A stretch of 64,000 nucleotides of DNA from Rossellomorea marisflavi (GCF_001274775.1 NZ_LGUE01000003.1:77794-141793); one strand, 5' to 3'. Shown: positions 41,121 to 51,042, counted from the first letter of the stretch. Notes: a model not told the origin generated them from the letters alone. Program-made: numbers and translations.

Positions 41121-42185
41121 ATGAAAACCAAGCTTTGTTTATTATACGGCGGGAAATCCGCGGAACATCAGGTTTCACTGCAAACGGCCAAGGCAGTCAT
41201 CGGCGCCCTGGATTTAAATAAATTCGATATTCATCCGATTTTCATCTCGACAGACGGCGCGTGGATCAAAGGATCACAGCTTGAAGGACCGGTCAGTGAT
41301 GTGAAGGAACTCCAATTCTCCGAAGGGGAAGCCATTGCCCCTAACGCCCTTACTGCGTCGGTAGAAGGATCGGACGGATATGATATGATCTTCCCTCTCC
41401 TTCACGGACCGAATGGTGAAGACGGGACGGTACAGGGGATGCTTGAATTATTGAATCTTCCATATGTAGGGAACGGTGTTTTGGCGTCTTCTGCGGGTAT
41501 GGATAAAGTCATCATGAAGAACCTATTCGCTCAGGCCGGTATCCCACAAGTAGGCTACACATGGTTCATCAGAAGTTCATGGGAAAGCGACCGCGAAGCG
41601 GCTTACAAGCAGGTGGAGGAAGAAATCGGCTACCCATGCTTCGTTAAACCGGCCAACCTTGGTTCTTCTGTAGGGATCAGCAAATGTACGTCACGTGATG
41701 AACTTGAGGCGGCTTTCGAAGAAGCCTTCCAATTCGATCGTAAAATCATCATTGAAGAAGGGGTCATTGCCAGGGAGATCGAGCTCGGCGTACTGGGTAA
41801 CGATCATCCTGAGTGCTCGGTAGCGGGAGAGATCGTCCCTAAGAAGGATTTCTACGACTACAAAGCGAAATATGAGGATGGCGATACAGCCCTCATCATC
41901 CCGGCAGAAGTGGACGAGGAGCTTTATGCACGACTCAAAGACATTGCGATCCGGTCATTCAAGGCGCTTGATTGTTCAGGGCTTGTCCGTGCCGACTTCT
42001 TCGTAACGAAGGACGGAAGGATCTTCATGAACGAAGTGAACACCATGCCTGGATTCACCCCATTCAGTATGTTCCCGCTTCTTTGGAAACATACGGGGAT
42101 CGACTACCCATCACTCATCGCGAAGCTGGTTGAACTCGGGGCAGAACGACACAAAGAAAAGCAATCGATCAAGTATACAATGTAG
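41121..42185 (+). CDS. ddl: D-alanine--D-alanine ligase
   Basis: 354 residues; GGAGGT at 41105-41110 is correctly spaced for ATG 41121. ATP-grasp fold: [15 protein letters not shown] at the N terminus, [35 protein letters not shown] and the metal-binding [15 protein letters not shown]. It makes the D-Ala-D-Ala dipeptide for peptidoglycan. It is followed after 87 bases by murF, which attaches that dipeptide to the UDP-MurNAc-tripeptide, the standard Bacillus order. The 275-base upstream gap contains AT-rich promoter-like sequence but no other gene. Confidence 0.97.
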   Translation: MKTKLCLLYGGKSAEHQVSLQTAKAVIGALDLNKFDIHPIFISTDGAWIKGSQLEGPVSDVKELQFSEGEAIAPNALTASVEGSDGYDMIFPLLHGPNGEDGTVQGMLELLNLPYVGNGVLASSAGMDKVIMKNLFAQAGIPQVGYTWFIRSSWESDREAAYKQVEEEIGYPCFVKPANLGSSVGISKCTSRDELEAAFEEAFQFDRKIIIEEGVIAREIELGVLGNDHPECSVAGEIVPKKDFYDYKAKYEDGDTALIIPAEVDEELYARLKDIAIRSFKALDCSGLVRADFFVTKDGRIFMNEVNTMPGFTPFSMFPLLWKHTGIDYPSLIAKLVELGAERHKEKQSIKYTM

Positions 42186-42272
42186 TCACCATGGGACCGG
42201 CAGCGGACGAAATGAAAGTTCGGTCGGTCCCATCTCTATTGCAAGGATGAACGAGTAAAGGAGTATATGATC

Positions 42273-43646
42273 ATGTTCGAAAAAACGATTAACGATATAT
42301 GTGCGATGCTCGATGTGAAGAATGATCTTTCTTCATTCGCAGACATCGTCGTCAAAGGGGTATCCATCAACACACGTACGATGGAAGAAGGGAATCTGTT
42401 CGTCCCGTTCAAAGGGGAGAACGTCGACGGCCACCGATTCGTCCGTTCTGCCATAGAAGGGGGAGCAGCGGCAGCGCTCTGGGATGCAAACGTCCCGAAT
42501 CCGCCGGAGGATCTTCCGGTTCTGGTGGTGGACGATCCGCTTGAAGCGCTTCAGTCCCTTGCCAATCAATACCGTCACGAGCTGGATCTCAGAGTCGTGG
42601 GGATCACAGGAAGCAACGGGAAGACAACCACGAAGGATATTGTAGCGAATATCCTGGCACAGAAGTACAAGGTGCATAAGACTCAAGGTAACTACAATAA
42701 TCACATCGGCCTGCCCCTTACCCTCCTGGCTCTGCCTCGGGATGCGGAAGTTGCCGTGCTCGAAATGGGGATGAGCGGATTCGGAGAGATCGAACTCTTA
42801 TCCGATATTGCACAGCCAGATGTAGCAGTCATCACCAACATCGGTGAGTCCCATCTGCAGGACCTTGGTTCCCGGGAAGGCATCGCCAAAGCGAAGCTTG
42901 AGATCATCCACGGTCTGAAGGAAGACGGCCTGTTCATTTATTACGGGAATGAGCCCCTCCTGAACGAGCAAGTGAAAGAACTAGGATTGAAAAGAGTGGA
43001 AACGTTCGGGAAGACGGCTGATAACACCATTTCCCCGACGAAAACGGAGATGAACAATACGGGCAGTTATTTCGAAACTTCCATGGCGGAAGGGGCAACC
43101 TTCCATTTGCCGGTGCTTGGGCAGCATAACATCCATAATGCGCTCGCAGGCATCCTGATCGGGAAGGAATTCGGTCTAACAATAGAGGAGATGAAACAAG
43201 GCTTAAAGTCCCTTGAGCTGACGAAGATGAGAATGGAAATGATTGAAGGTAAAAAAGGAGAGCGCATCATCAACGATGCGTACAATGCCAGTCCCACTTC
43301 TGTAAAAGCGGCAATCCAGCTGATTTCCGAGCTTGAAGGGTTCGACACCAAGATTCTCGTTCTCGGGGACATGCTCGAGCTTGGGGATCATGAGAAGGAA
43401 TACCATGAGGAAATCGGTCAGCTGATCGACCCTGAACGCATCCGTCACTTGTTTACTTTCGGTGAATTGGGTGAATATATGGCTAAAGGGGCAAAAGTGA
43501 ATTTCCCCGAAGAGCGCGTACACGCATTCCTTGATAAAGAGGCCCTGCTCGATGAACTGAATGCACTCATCACCGGCAAAGAACTGATCCTCTTCAAAGC
43601 TTCGAGGGGAATGAAGCTTGAAGAGATCATCGACGGTCTGAAGTAA
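42273..43646 (+). CDS. murF: UDP-N-acetylmuramoyl-tripeptide--D-alanyl-D-alanine ligase
   Basis: 457 residues. AAAGGAG (42257-42263) fits ATG 42273 better than the ATG at 42267. Mur ligase P-loop ITGSNGKTTTKDIVANIL near residue 110; TQGNYNNHIGLPLTLL; EMGMSGFGEI; NIGESHLQDLGS; HNIHNALAGI; INDAYNASPTSVKAAIQ; VLGDMLELG. It adds D-Ala-D-Ala to form the UDP-MurNAc-pentapeptide in the cytoplasm. Probably co-transcribed with ddl; the gap holds a GGGACC/GGTCCC hairpin without a T run. Confidence 0.97.
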   Translation: MFEKTINDICAMLDVKNDLSSFADIVVKGVSINTRTMEEGNLFVPFKGENVDGHRFVRSAIEGGAAAALWDANVPNPPEDLPVLVVDDPLEALQSLANQYRHELDLRVVGITGSNGKTTTKDIVANILAQKYKVHKTQGNYNNHIGLPLTLLALPRDAEVAVLEMGMSGFGEIELLSDIAQPDVAVITNIGESHLQDLGSREGIAKAKLEIIHGLKEDGLFIYYGNEPLLNEQVKELGLKRVETFGKTADNTISPTKTEMNNTGSYFETSMAEGATFHLPVLGQHNIHNALAGILIGKEFGLTIEEMKQGLKSLELTKMRMEMIEGKKGERIINDAYNASPTSVKAAIQLISELEGFDTKILVLGDMLELGDHEKEYHEEIGQLIDPERIRHLFTFGELGEYMAKGAKVNFPEERVHAFLDKEALLDELNALITGKELILFKASRGMKLEEIIDGLK

Positions 43647-43688
43647 CAAGGAGTTTGTCCGTGCCATACTAATGGAAAAGGTGAGAGC

Positions 43689-44378
43689 ATGATCGGATGT
43701 TTAGTGCTCCATGGGTTCACAGGGGGACCATACGAAGTGGAACCCCTTGCTGAATACCTGAGGGAGCAGACGGATTGGAAAATTGTCGTCCCGACCCTGC
43801 CTGGTCACGGAGAAACTCTATCCCTAAGGGGAATCAAGCACGTGCAATGGATCGAACATGCAGAAGAATGTCTCAAATCCCTGCTTGAGACATGCGACAA
43901 AGTCTACGTCGCCGGCTTTTCCATGGGAGGTCTCATTGCATCCTATCTTGCAGTCCATTATAATGTTAGTAAGCTTGTGCTGTTGAGCGCTGCTGCCCGG
44001 TATATCCATATCAAGCAGCTCTTCAGAGACATCGGGGGTTTGATCAGAGAGGGATGGCAAGGAAATCTCCTCGAGAACGAACTGTACAATCGATATAAGG
44101 TAAAAATGACCAATACCCCGCTTCTATCCACCTATGAATTCAGGAAGGTCGTCACCATCGCCCGACCGCTGCTGAAGAAAGTCACCATCCCCACATTCAT
44201 TGCCCAGGGGGAAGTGGATGGAATCGTCCCTCCCGCCAGTGCAGCTTACATCTATGAAACCATTTCGTCCCGACAAAAAAATATTTATTATGCTTCAAGA
44301 TCCAAGCATCTCATCTGTCATAGCGAAGATAAGGCTGAACTTTTTGATCATATTTACCATTTTCTCGAAGATGAATAG
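43689..44378 (+). CDS. Alpha/beta-hydrolase, carboxylesterase type
   Basis: 229 residues. Oxyanion loop LHGFTGGPYEVEPLAEYL, nucleophile elbow AGFSMGG (Ser near 79), acid in QGEVDGIVPP and His in SKHLICH complete the triad. Size and motifs fit the Est30/YvaK carboxylesterase group, which hydrolyses short- to medium-chain esters. Its RBS is AAAAGGTGAGAGC. It is inserted between murF and cshA, where B. subtilis has nothing or other genes. No signal peptide. Confidence 0.88.
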   Translation: MIGCLVLHGFTGGPYEVEPLAEYLREQTDWKIVVPTLPGHGETLSLRGIKHVQWIEHAEECLKSLLETCDKVYVAGFSMGGLIASYLAVHYNVSKLVLLSAAARYIHIKQLFRDIGGLIREGWQGNLLENELYNRYKVKMTNTPLLSTYEFRKVVTIARPLLKKVTIPTFIAQGEVDGIVPPASAAYIYETISSRQKNIYYASRSKHLICHSEDKAELFDHIYHFLEDE

Positions 44379-44461
44379 AGTGACTATTTGACATGTCATT
44401 GAAATTCATTTCTAGAAGTGGTAACATTACTACAACATAGTTCTATTTGTTGGACGTGCCA

Positions 44462-44491
44462 GCTCTTCGATTTTGAAGAGTGTATTTTTTT
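44462..44491 (+). terminator. Hairpin with T run upstream of cshA
   Basis: GCTCTTC and GAAGAGT arms followed by GTATTTTTTT. It can end the esterase transcript or act in a long cshA leader; the remaining 150 bases to the cshA start are AT-rich with no frame of note. Confidence 0.6.
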
Positions 44492-44637
44492 GTACACAAC
44501 ATAAACTAAACATCTCATATAGACGGTTTTAGATTAGATACCGAAGTCGGCATGTAAGATTTGGATCCGATTTAAACATATAATCAGCTCCATCGATTAG
44601 TTATAAAAGATGTATACCAAAAGGAGAATGAATAGCA

Positions 44638-46152
44638 TTGACAAAGTTTGCAGATTTAAACTTAAGCGCAGCTACGTTGAAATCCATTAAACGTATGGGC
44701 TTTGAAGAAGCAACCCCCATCCAGGCCAGCACAATCCCGGTAAGTCTTGAAGGTAAAGACATCATCGGTCAAGCACAAACAGGTACAGGTAAGACGACAG
44801 CATTCGGTATTCCGATGATCGAGAAGATCGATGTGAAGAACCCTGCAGTCCAAGGTCTTATCATTGCACCGACACGTGAACTTGCGATCCAGGTTTCTGA
44901 AGAACTATACCGCATCAGTGCAGATAAGCGCGCACGCGTCCTTTCTGTATATGGCGGACAGGACATCCAGCGCCAGATCCGTGCGATGAAGAAGAACCCG
45001 CACATCATCGTTGGAACTCCAGGACGTCTACTTGACCATATCAAGCGTAAAACATTGAACCTTACAAATGTTCATACCCTTGTATTGGATGAAGCGGATG
45101 AAATGCTCAACATGGGCTTCATCGATGATATCGAGAGCATCCTTGAAACCGTTCCTCCGACTCGTCAAACCCTTCTATTCTCAGCAACGATGCCGGATCC
45201 GATCCGTCGTATCGCTGAGCGCTTCATGACTGAACCTGAAGTCATCAAAGTGAAATCAAAAGAAGTGACTGTATCCAACATCGAGCAGTTCTTCACAAAA
45301 GTGACCGAGAAAGAGAAATTCGACGTCCTTTCACGCTTGATCGACGTTCAGTCTCCTGAACTTGCCATCGTATTCGGACGTACGAAGCGCCGTGTAGATG
45401 AGCTTTCACGTGCATTGAGCATCCGTGGTTACCTTGCGGAAGGAATCCATGGTGACCTTTCACAGGCTCGCCGTATGACGGTCCTCAAAAAGTTCAAAGA
45501 AGGACGCATCGACGTTCTTGTTGCTACTGACGTAGCGGCTCGTGGACTTGATATCTCTGGTGTAACACATGTTTACAACTTCGATATCCCACAAGACCCT
45601 GAAAGCTACGTTCACCGTATCGGACGTACGGGCCGTGCAGGTAAGAAAGGGATGTCCATCACATTCGTCACACCACGTGAAATGGGCTACCTGAAAGTGG
45701 TAGAACAAACCACTAAGAAGAAAATGACGGCTCTTAAGCCACCTAGCCATAACGAAGCTCTTGAAGGTCAGCAGCGCCTGGCTCTTGAAAAGCTTACAGA
45801 AGCAACGAAAGAATCTGACCTTAAAGATTACTATGCGTTGGCAGAAGAATTCCTTGCGAACCACGAATCCATACAAGCGGTGGCAGCGGCCATCCGCGTT
45901 CTGACAAAAGAACCGGATACCACTCCAGTTGATATCACCGAAGAACGCCCACTTCCATCAAGAGGCGGCGGTCGCGGTAATTCCCGAGGCGGCGGATATA
46001 AAGGTGGTTCACGCTCTGGTAAAGGCGGAAGCGGAAGTAACCGTTCAGGCGGCTACAACCGTGGCGGCGGTTCATCCCGCGGCGGAGATCGCAACCGTTC
46101 AGGTGGAAGCAGACCACAATCTTCTTCTAAGCGTAAATCATATAATTCTTAA
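44638..46152 (+). CDS. cshA: DEAD-box RNA helicase CshA
   Basis: 504 residues, starting at TTG after AAAAGGAGAATG. Helicase motifs in order: GFEEATPIQ (Q), AQTGTGKT (I), PTRELA (Ia), TPGRLLDH (Ib), VLDEADEML (II), SATMP (III), TDVAARGLD (V), [10 protein letters not shown] (VI). The C-terminal 60 residues are Gly/Arg/Ser-rich repeats that bind RNA. CshA unwinds structured RNA in cold adaptation, ribosome assembly and the RNA degradosome. Codon use looks more biased towards highly expressed codons than its neighbours, as expected for an abundant protein. Confidence 0.96.
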   Translation: MTKFADLNLSAATLKSIKRMGFEEATPIQASTIPVSLEGKDIIGQAQTGTGKTTAFGIPMIEKIDVKNPAVQGLIIAPTRELAIQVSEELYRISADKRARVLSVYGGQDIQRQIRAMKKNPHIIVGTPGRLLDHIKRKTLNLTNVHTLVLDEADEMLNMGFIDDIESILETVPPTRQTLLFSATMPDPIRRIAERFMTEPEVIKVKSKEVTVSNIEQFFTKVTEKEKFDVLSRLIDVQSPELAIVFGRTKRRVDELSRALSIRGYLAEGIHGDLSQARRMTVLKKFKEGRIDVLVATDVAARGLDISGVTHVYNFDIPQDPESYVHRIGRTGRAGKKGMSITFVTPREMGYLKVVEQTTKKKMTALKPPSHNEALEGQQRLALEKLTEATKESDLKDYYALAEEFLANHESIQAVAAAIRVLTKEPDTTPVDITEERPLPSRGGGRGNSRGGGYKGGSRSGKGGSGSNRSGGYNRGGGSSRGGDRNRSGGSRPQSSSKRKSYNS

Positions 46153-46161
46153 TGAATGGAG

Positions 46162-46194
46162 AACACGACGGCAGAGATGCCGTCGTGTTTTTTT
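46162..46194 (+). terminator. cshA terminator
   Basis: AACACGACGGC and GCCGTCGTGTT form an 11-bp stem around a six-base loop, followed by TTTTTTT. Confidence 0.95.
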
Positions 46195-46320
46195 GTGTTG
46201 AATAGGTTTCGGGGAGCGGGAAGTGTGCGAGGAAGGGTCGCTTGGGTGATGGGATGTGATCCATTCGCGGATAAAGAAATGGGTTCGGATCGAATGTAGT
46301 GAGGGGAGAGTGCTGGATGA

Positions 46321-46560
46321 GGAGGGGGGATCGCGAGTAACGGGTGGTGTTAGCTGAATAATGGGGCTGATCGCAAGTGATGGATGGTGTTGGCTGAATA
46401 ATGGGGCTGATCGCAAGTGATGGATGGTGTTAGCTGAATAATGGGGCTGATCGCAAGTAATGGATGGTGTTAGCTGAATAATGAGGCTGATTGCAAGTAA
46501 CGAAAGATAATAACTGATTAAAGGCGCGAATCGTACGTAACGAAAAAGGTGCGAAAATAA
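46321..46560. repeat. Tandem array of a 40-bp unit
   Basis: Six consecutive 40-base units starting at 46321, 46361, 46401, 46441, 46481 and 46521. The units at 46361, 46401 and 46441 differ at only one or two positions; each contains GGGGCTGATCGCAAGT and GGATGGTGTTAGCTGAATA. The first and the last two units are progressively degraded. 40 is not a multiple of three, so it is not coding. It lies in an 846-base gap between cshA and uvsE with no supported gene. Confidence 0.9.
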
Positions 46561-46581
46561 AAAGTAGAGGCAAAAATCGAT

Positions 46582-46665
46582 TCGCAAATAAAATTTTCAA
46601 AGTCGCTGATAAATTTTTGAAAGTCACAAATAAATCTTCAAAAGTCGCAAGTATTTTCTGTTCTC
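46582..46665. repeat. Tandem array of a degenerate 21-bp unit
   Basis: Units begin at 46582, 46603, 46624 and 46645 with TCGCAAATAAA, TCGCTGATAAA, TCACAAATAAA and TCGCAAGTATT. Each of the first three ends in a TTTTCAAAG-like block. AT-rich, clearly different from the neighbouring 40-bp array although both share GCAAGT/GCAAATA. The remaining bases to 46998 show nothing else. Confidence 0.75.
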
Positions 46666-46998
46666 AAAGAGATCAATACCATTGAGATACCTGGAATTCA
46701 CTAAAAGGTTTTGTGAAAAAAGTCGACTCATGTCGAATGAGTAACATGCCGACAATCTCCCCTTCCGATTCGCTGATATCACATACCTATATGATGGTAA
46801 GTAAGATTTTTAGCAAAAAACATGAAAAAGTAGCAAATATCCTCCTCGCTAGCTTCAAAGCATGTGCTGTCATCAATTCAGCTGCCGGCCCTTCCGTTCA
46901 TCCGTTCGCCACCCACCATCAATAATCCATGCCGCTCCCGTCCATACTACTCCTAACAACACCCAGGCCACCTGCGCCTGCCAAAGGAGTATCCCCAC

Positions 46999-47961
46999 AT
47001 GACCATCATCCGATTCGGCTACGTAGCCATGAGCATGAATCTGCAGCACGCTTCCCCTTCTCAGACCATGACCCACAAGCAGTTTTCCGGCTTGAAGGAT
47101 GAGGAGGCGGCGATCAGGAAGCTGGAGCGGATTGCTGTGTCCAATATCGAGAATTGCCTGCGGCTCCTGAAGCATAATGTGCTTCATGACATTCATTTTT
47201 TTCGTTTCAGCTCGAAGCTCATCCCCCTTGCCAATCACCCCGATCTTGCGGGGTGGGACTTTTTGACGCCACTCCTGCCTGCCTTGGGTGAAATCCGATC
47301 GTATCTCCGCGAGCATCCCATGAGGGTGGATTTCCACCCCGATCATTTTGTCCTCCTGAATTCGACCGATCCCCAGGTGATGAAGAATTCGTTGAAGACC
47401 TTGCGCATGCATGAAGGGATCCTGGACGCAATGGGGATCGATCCCCTGCATCGGTGCGTCCTCCATGTCGGCGGTGCCCATGGCGATAAAGAAAAGGCGA
47501 TGGAGCAGTTCATCCACAATTGGGGGCTGACCCCGGAGGGCATCCAAAGGATGATCATGTTGGAGAATGACGATACTGTATTTTCGGCATTCGATGCCCT
47601 TTACCTTTGTGAAAAACTTGGGGTCCCCCTTGTATTCGACCTCCACCACCATATGGCGAATGAAGAGCGCGACTGGACGCTTGATTGGACTCGGGTCGTT
47701 GCTACGTGGAAGGATTCTCCGCTTCCCCTGAAGATGCACATCTCCAGTCCGCGGTCTGCTGATGATTTCAAAGCTCACGCAGACTACATCGATCCTCATG
47801 ATTTCCTCGGGTTTCTGCGCCAAGTGGAGGGAAGTGTCGATCGCATCGATTGCATGATCGAGGCGAAGCAGAAGGATAATGCCCTGTTCAAGCTGATGGA
47901 AGAGCTGGTGCAAGAAGAAGGGGTCCGCCGCGTTGACGGATCTACGATCGAAATCGGTTAA
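46999..47961 (+). CDS. uvsE: UV DNA damage endonuclease UvsE
   Basis: 320 residues; AAAGGAG lies 8 bases before ATG. RFGYVAMSMNL at the N terminus, NIENCLRLLKHN, FFRFSSKLIPLANHP, MRVDFHPDHFVLLNS, VLHVGGAHGDKEKA, MLENDDTVFS and VFDLHHH provide the metal ligands (His, Glu, Asp) of the TIM-barrel UVDE fold. The enzyme nicks DNA 5' of UV photoproducts and starts an alternative excision repair path (YwjD in B. subtilis, linked to spore UV resistance). Single gene inserted between cshA and ydbS relative to B. subtilis. Confidence 0.95.
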   Translation: MTIIRFGYVAMSMNLQHASPSQTMTHKQFSGLKDEEAAIRKLERIAVSNIENCLRLLKHNVLHDIHFFRFSSKLIPLANHPDLAGWDFLTPLLPALGEIRSYLREHPMRVDFHPDHFVLLNSTDPQVMKNSLKTLRMHEGILDAMGIDPLHRCVLHVGGAHGDKEKAMEQFIHNWGLTPEGIQRMIMLENDDTVFSAFDALYLCEKLGVPLVFDLHHHMANEERDWTLDWTRVVATWKDSPLPLKMHISSPRSADDFKAHADYIDPHDFLGFLRQVEGSVDRIDCMIEAKQKDNALFKLMEELVQEEGVRRVDGSTIEIG

Positions 47962-48027
47962 ATGAAACCATCCCCTACTCAAAACCGTATCTATACTGTA
48001 AGATTTAGACATAGAAGGAAATGGGGG

Positions 48028-48513
48028 ATGGATATGAAGGATGGACCACGAAACAGGATTTCACCAAAGGCTCTCAGTGTGTGGAGGATTTATGGTGGGA
48101 TCGAGACCTTGATCGCACTAGTCGTCGCAGGTGGGATCATTACACTAACCGTTCTATTCGACTGGCCGGTATGGATTTCCGTCGTTGCGGGAGTCGTAGC
48201 CGTCATTCTTGCATACATACAGATCAAACTTGTTCCAGATGTAAGGTGGAAGCGCTGGCGTTATGAAGTGAGGGAGCAGGAAATCGAGCTTCAAAGGGGT
48301 ATTTTCATCGTTAAAAGGACACTCGTCCCGATGGTGCGTGTCCAGCACGTGGATACCGTCCAGGGGCCGATCTTGAAGAAGTACGGTCTTTCGACGATCA
48401 CCATCTCCACAGCTGCAACGGTGCATGAAATTCCTGCCCTCGAGACGGAGGAAGCGGATGGACTGAGGGATTCCATTTCCCAGCTGGCAAGGGTGGCAGA
48501 AGATGATGTCTGA
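48028..48513 (+). CDS. ydbS: PH-domain membrane protein YdbS
   Basis: 161 residues from ATG 48028 (AAGGAA upstream; a start at 47962 would abut the uvsE stop without a ribosome site). Two N-terminal hydrophobic helices (IETLIALVVAGGIITLTVLF, ISVVAGVVAVILAYIQI) are followed by a bacterial PH domain (RWRYEVREQEIELQRGIFIV, LVPMVRVQHVDTVQGPILKK). It overlaps ydbT by eleven bases. The YdbS/YdbT pair protects B. subtilis against certain antimicrobials such as amylocyclicin; the mechanism is unclear. Confidence 0.9.
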   Translation: MDMKDGPRNRISPKALSVWRIYGGIETLIALVVAGGIITLTVLFDWPVWISVVAGVVAVILAYIQIKLVPDVRWKRWRYEVREQEIELQRGIFIVKRTLVPMVRVQHVDTVQGPILKKYGLSTITISTAATVHEIPALETEEADGLRDSISQLARVAEDDV

Positions 48514-49957
48514 TTACAAGCGGCTGCACCCCATCTCGGCCATCGTCAACTTCATGAAGCAGGTGAAGGAAATGATCATCCCGATCATCGTCCTTTTGTT
48601 TGTGAATGGTTCGGGAAACGGAACGGGCTTCTGGAGATATATGCCCGTCATATCCATGGTAACGGTCCTCGTCCTTGTCCTTGGTGCCGGGATCATCAAG
48701 TGGATGCGGTTCACGTATCGCCTGGAAGACGGGGAACTGCGGATCGAATACGGGTTGTTCGTAAAGAAGAAGCGGTATATCCCTTATGACCGGATCCAGA
48801 GCCTGAACTTCTCGGAAGGGATCCTGCATCGCCCGTTCGGATTGGTAAAGGTCAAGGTGGAGACTGCCGGTTCTTCGTCAAATAAGAAGTCGGAGGCGGA
48901 ACTGACGGCGATCCTCAAGGAGGAAGCCGTCCATATCGAGAAGACGATCTTCAAAGAAAAAGAACGCCTTTCCGAATCTCCTGAAGCCGTCGTCGAAGAG
49001 AAGCCTGTCCGTCAGGAGGAAATCTTCAAGATGTCGGGGAAGGACCTGCTGATGCTCGGTCTGACGTCGGGCGGGGTGGGGGTCATCCTGTCGGGTGTCG
49101 GAGTCTTCCTTTCGCAATTTGATGACTTCATTCCGTTTGAAGAGATTTACGAAGGAGCTTCAGGCTATATCAAGGGAGGGGTCCTCATTATCGGGATCCT
49201 GGCATTTGTCGGCCTGTTCATTGCCTGGCTGCTTTCACTCGTGTGGACCTTCGTTGTGTACGGGGACTTCCGGATTCGGCTCACCGATGAAAACATCATC
49301 ATCAATCGGGGACTGCTGGAAAAGAAACAGGTGACGGTACCGTTCAAGCGGGTGCAGGGAATCCGTATCATCGAGAACCCCGTGCGCCAGCTCCTTGGTT
49401 ACTGTTCCGTCCAGATTGAAAATGCCGGGGGCTCCGCCCTTGAAAAGGACAGCTCGAGTATCAAGCTGTTTCCGATCGTCAGGAAAAGGGAAGTGGAGAA
49501 CCTTATTGCCGAAATCTTCCCGGATTACTCCGTAGAGACCGAATTCAATCGGCTTCCTGTCCGTTCCATCAGGAAATATATGATCCGTGCGGCCGCGGTC
49601 GGTATCATCCCGACGGTTGTACTATCGATTTTCCTTTGGCCCTATGGAATGTGGGGACTGATCCTGGTGGCGCTCCTCGCGTTCCTGGGATACCGCCAGC
49701 ACAGGTCCGGAGGCTGGAAGCTCAACGAAGGCCAGCTGTCCATGCAATATCGGACCGTTTCAAAAAGCACGGTCTATTTGAAAAAGAACCGCATTCAGTC
49801 CCTTGACCGTCAGGAAACGATGTTTCAAACCCGCATGGACCTAAGTACATTGCGTACGACCGTGAAGTCGGGTGATGCCGGGTTCAAGAGTACGCTCAGG
49901 GACCTCGAACAAAAGGATATGAAGCAGATTGAAATGTGGTATTCCTATGAAGAATAA
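48503..49957 (+). CDS. ydbT: PH-domain membrane protein YdbT
   Basis: 484 residues with three bacterial PH-type units (YRLEDGELRIEYGLFVKKKR, IRLTDENIIINRGLLEKKQV, GGWKLNEGQLSMQYRTVSKS), each placed after a pair of membrane helices. The repeated element is basic-rich and ends with a RIQSL or RVQGI segment. It overlaps ydbS, so the two are made as a unit and very likely interact. A hairpin terminator follows directly. Confidence 0.9.
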   Translation: MMSDYKRLHPISAIVNFMKQVKEMIIPIIVLLFVNGSGNGTGFWRYMPVISMVTVLVLVLGAGIIKWMRFTYRLEDGELRIEYGLFVKKKRYIPYDRIQSLNFSEGILHRPFGLVKVKVETAGSSSNKKSEAELTAILKEEAVHIEKTIFKEKERLSESPEAVVEEKPVRQEEIFKMSGKDLLMLGLTSGGVGVILSGVGVFLSQFDDFIPFEEIYEGASGYIKGGVLIIGILAFVGLFIAWLLSLVWTFVVYGDFRIRLTDENIIINRGLLEKKQVTVPFKRVQGIRIIENPVRQLLGYCSVQIENAGGSALEKDSSSIKLFPIVRKREVENLIAEIFPDYSVETEFNRLPVRSIRKYMIRAAAVGIIPTVVLSIFLWPYGMWGLILVALLAFLGYRQHRSGGWKLNEGQLSMQYRTVSKSTVYLKKNRIQSLDRQETMFQTRMDLSTLRTTVKSGDAGFKSTLRDLEQKDMKQIEMWYSYEE

Positions 49958-49961
49958 AAAA

Positions 49962-49989
49962 GAAAAGTGACCCCCTGAGGTCACTTTTC
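49962..49989. terminator. Bidirectional terminator between ydbT and rhomboid genes
   Basis: AGAAAAGTGACC and GGTCACTTTTCT arms with a short loop; A- and T-rich on the respective strands. Confidence 0.9.
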
Positions 49990-50573
49990 TACTTTCTCCC
50001 GGCAATGAAGCCGATGAGGAACCCGGCGATGAGGCCGAATAGGTGTGCGGTGATATTGATTCCGGATTGGGTGAAGGTCATGATCAACCCGATGATGACG
50101 ATCGGCAGGATCACCTGCCTGCTCTCACGGGTGATGAAGGCATTCCTCGTCGCGATCATGGCCAGATAATAGCCGAATAATCCGAATATCGCCCCGGAAG
50201 CACCTACATGGCTGTAAGAGAGGGGCTGACTGAGGTAGGTGATGATATTTGCGAAGACGCCGCTCACGAGATAGAGGGCGGTGAACTTCCATTTTCCGAG
50301 ATGTTCTTCAAGTGCCGGACCGAAGAGAACAAGGGAAAATGAATTGAATAAGACGTGGGAGAAGCCCATATGGACGAATATCGGCGTGATCAGGCGCCAC
50401 CATTCGCCGTCTCGTATGAACAGATTGATGCCTGCGAGTTGTTCGTACACCCACATTTGAGGGAAAATGGGGAGGGAACTGATCAAATACAGGATCAGAT
50501 GGATGGATACAATAACAGAAATGACCGGGTATTTCTTCAGGAACTGAGAGAAGCTTTCCGTCCTAACAAACAT
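49989..50573 (-). CDS. ydcA: Rhomboid family intramembrane serine protease (YdcA)
   Basis: 194 residues, six membrane helices. RLITPIFVHMGFSHVLFNSF is the conserved L1/TM2 region with the His-Asn oxyanion residues. VGASGAIFGLFGYYLA holds the nucleophilic Ser and NITAHLFGLIAGFLIGF the catalytic His. GGAGGAGG precedes ATG. Rhomboids cleave membrane-embedded substrates; none is known for YdcA. Same position as in B. subtilis, but read opposite to its neighbours. Confidence 0.92.
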   Translation of the reverse strand: MFVRTESFSQFLKKYPVISVIVSIHLILYLISSLPIFPQMWVYEQLAGINLFIRDGEWWRLITPIFVHMGFSHVLFNSFSLVLFGPALEEHLGKWKFTALYLVSGVFANIITYLSQPLSYSHVGASGAIFGLFGYYLAMIATRNAFITRESRQVILPIVIIGLIMTFTQSGINITAHLFGLIAGFLIGFIAGRK

Positions 50574-50691
50574 GGATCGTCCTCCTCCAAAAGGATGGTA
50601 ATACTGATATTGTCGCTTATATAAGTTTGTCAGACAAGGTGTTTCCTTATACGGATATGCCGGACGGGACTAGAGTAGAAGGAGAATGATG

Positions 50692-51042
50692 ATGATTAAA
50701 GGAATCGGATTGGATATCGTCGAGTTGCACCGCATCAAAGACATGATCGACCGTCAGCCCAAATTTCCCGGGCGCATTTTGACGGAAACGGAACGGGAGT
50801 CGTTTGAATCCCTGTCTGATAGAAGGAAGGTGGAATTCCTTTCAGGACGCTTTGCGGCAAAAGAGGCATTCGCCAAGGCCGTGGGTACGGGCATCGGGAA
50901 GGAACTGTCTTTTCAGGATATCGAGATTGAGAAGGATGAAAGGGGGAAACCCCATATCGTCAAGCCTGCTGGACTGAAGGTACATCTCTCGATCACCCAC
51001 AGCCGGGACTTTGCGGCGGCACAGGTCGTACTGGAAGATTGA
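50692..51042 (+). CDS. acpS: Holo-[acyl-carrier-protein] synthase
   Basis: 116 residues, standard length. Of three adjacent ATG codons the one at 50692 is best spaced from [15 protein letters not shown] provides the Mg-binding Asp, [20 protein letters not shown] the Glu/Lys centre, and [18 protein letters not shown] the C-terminal strand. It transfers 4'-phosphopantetheine from CoA to acyl carrier protein. Followed by ydcC as in B. subtilis. Confidence 0.97.
   Translation: MIKGIGLDIVELHRIKDMIDRQPKFPGRILTETERESFESLSDRRKVEFLSGRFAAKEAFAKAVGTGIGKELSFQDIEIEKDERGKPHIVKPAGLKVHLSITHSRDFAAAQVVLED

Noticed and set aside
42190..42231. Hairpin between ddl and murF as terminator
   Set aside because: The GGGACC/GGTCCC stem is real but no T run follows, so it is more likely a processing or pausing structure than a terminator.
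46321..46560. Possible CRISPR array
   Set aside because: Units are directly adjacent with no unique spacers, and no cas gene is present; it is a plain tandem repeat.
46138..46587. 149-codon minus-strand frame across the 40-bp repeats
   Set aside because: The repeat length is not a multiple of three, so each unit is read in a different frame; no ribosome site. It is an accidental frame through repeats.
46873..48012. 379-codon minus-strand open frame opposite uvsE
   Set aside because: The plus strand encodes a clear UvsE with metal ligands and a ribosome site; the antisense frame has neither a domain nor a start signal and arises from codon bias.
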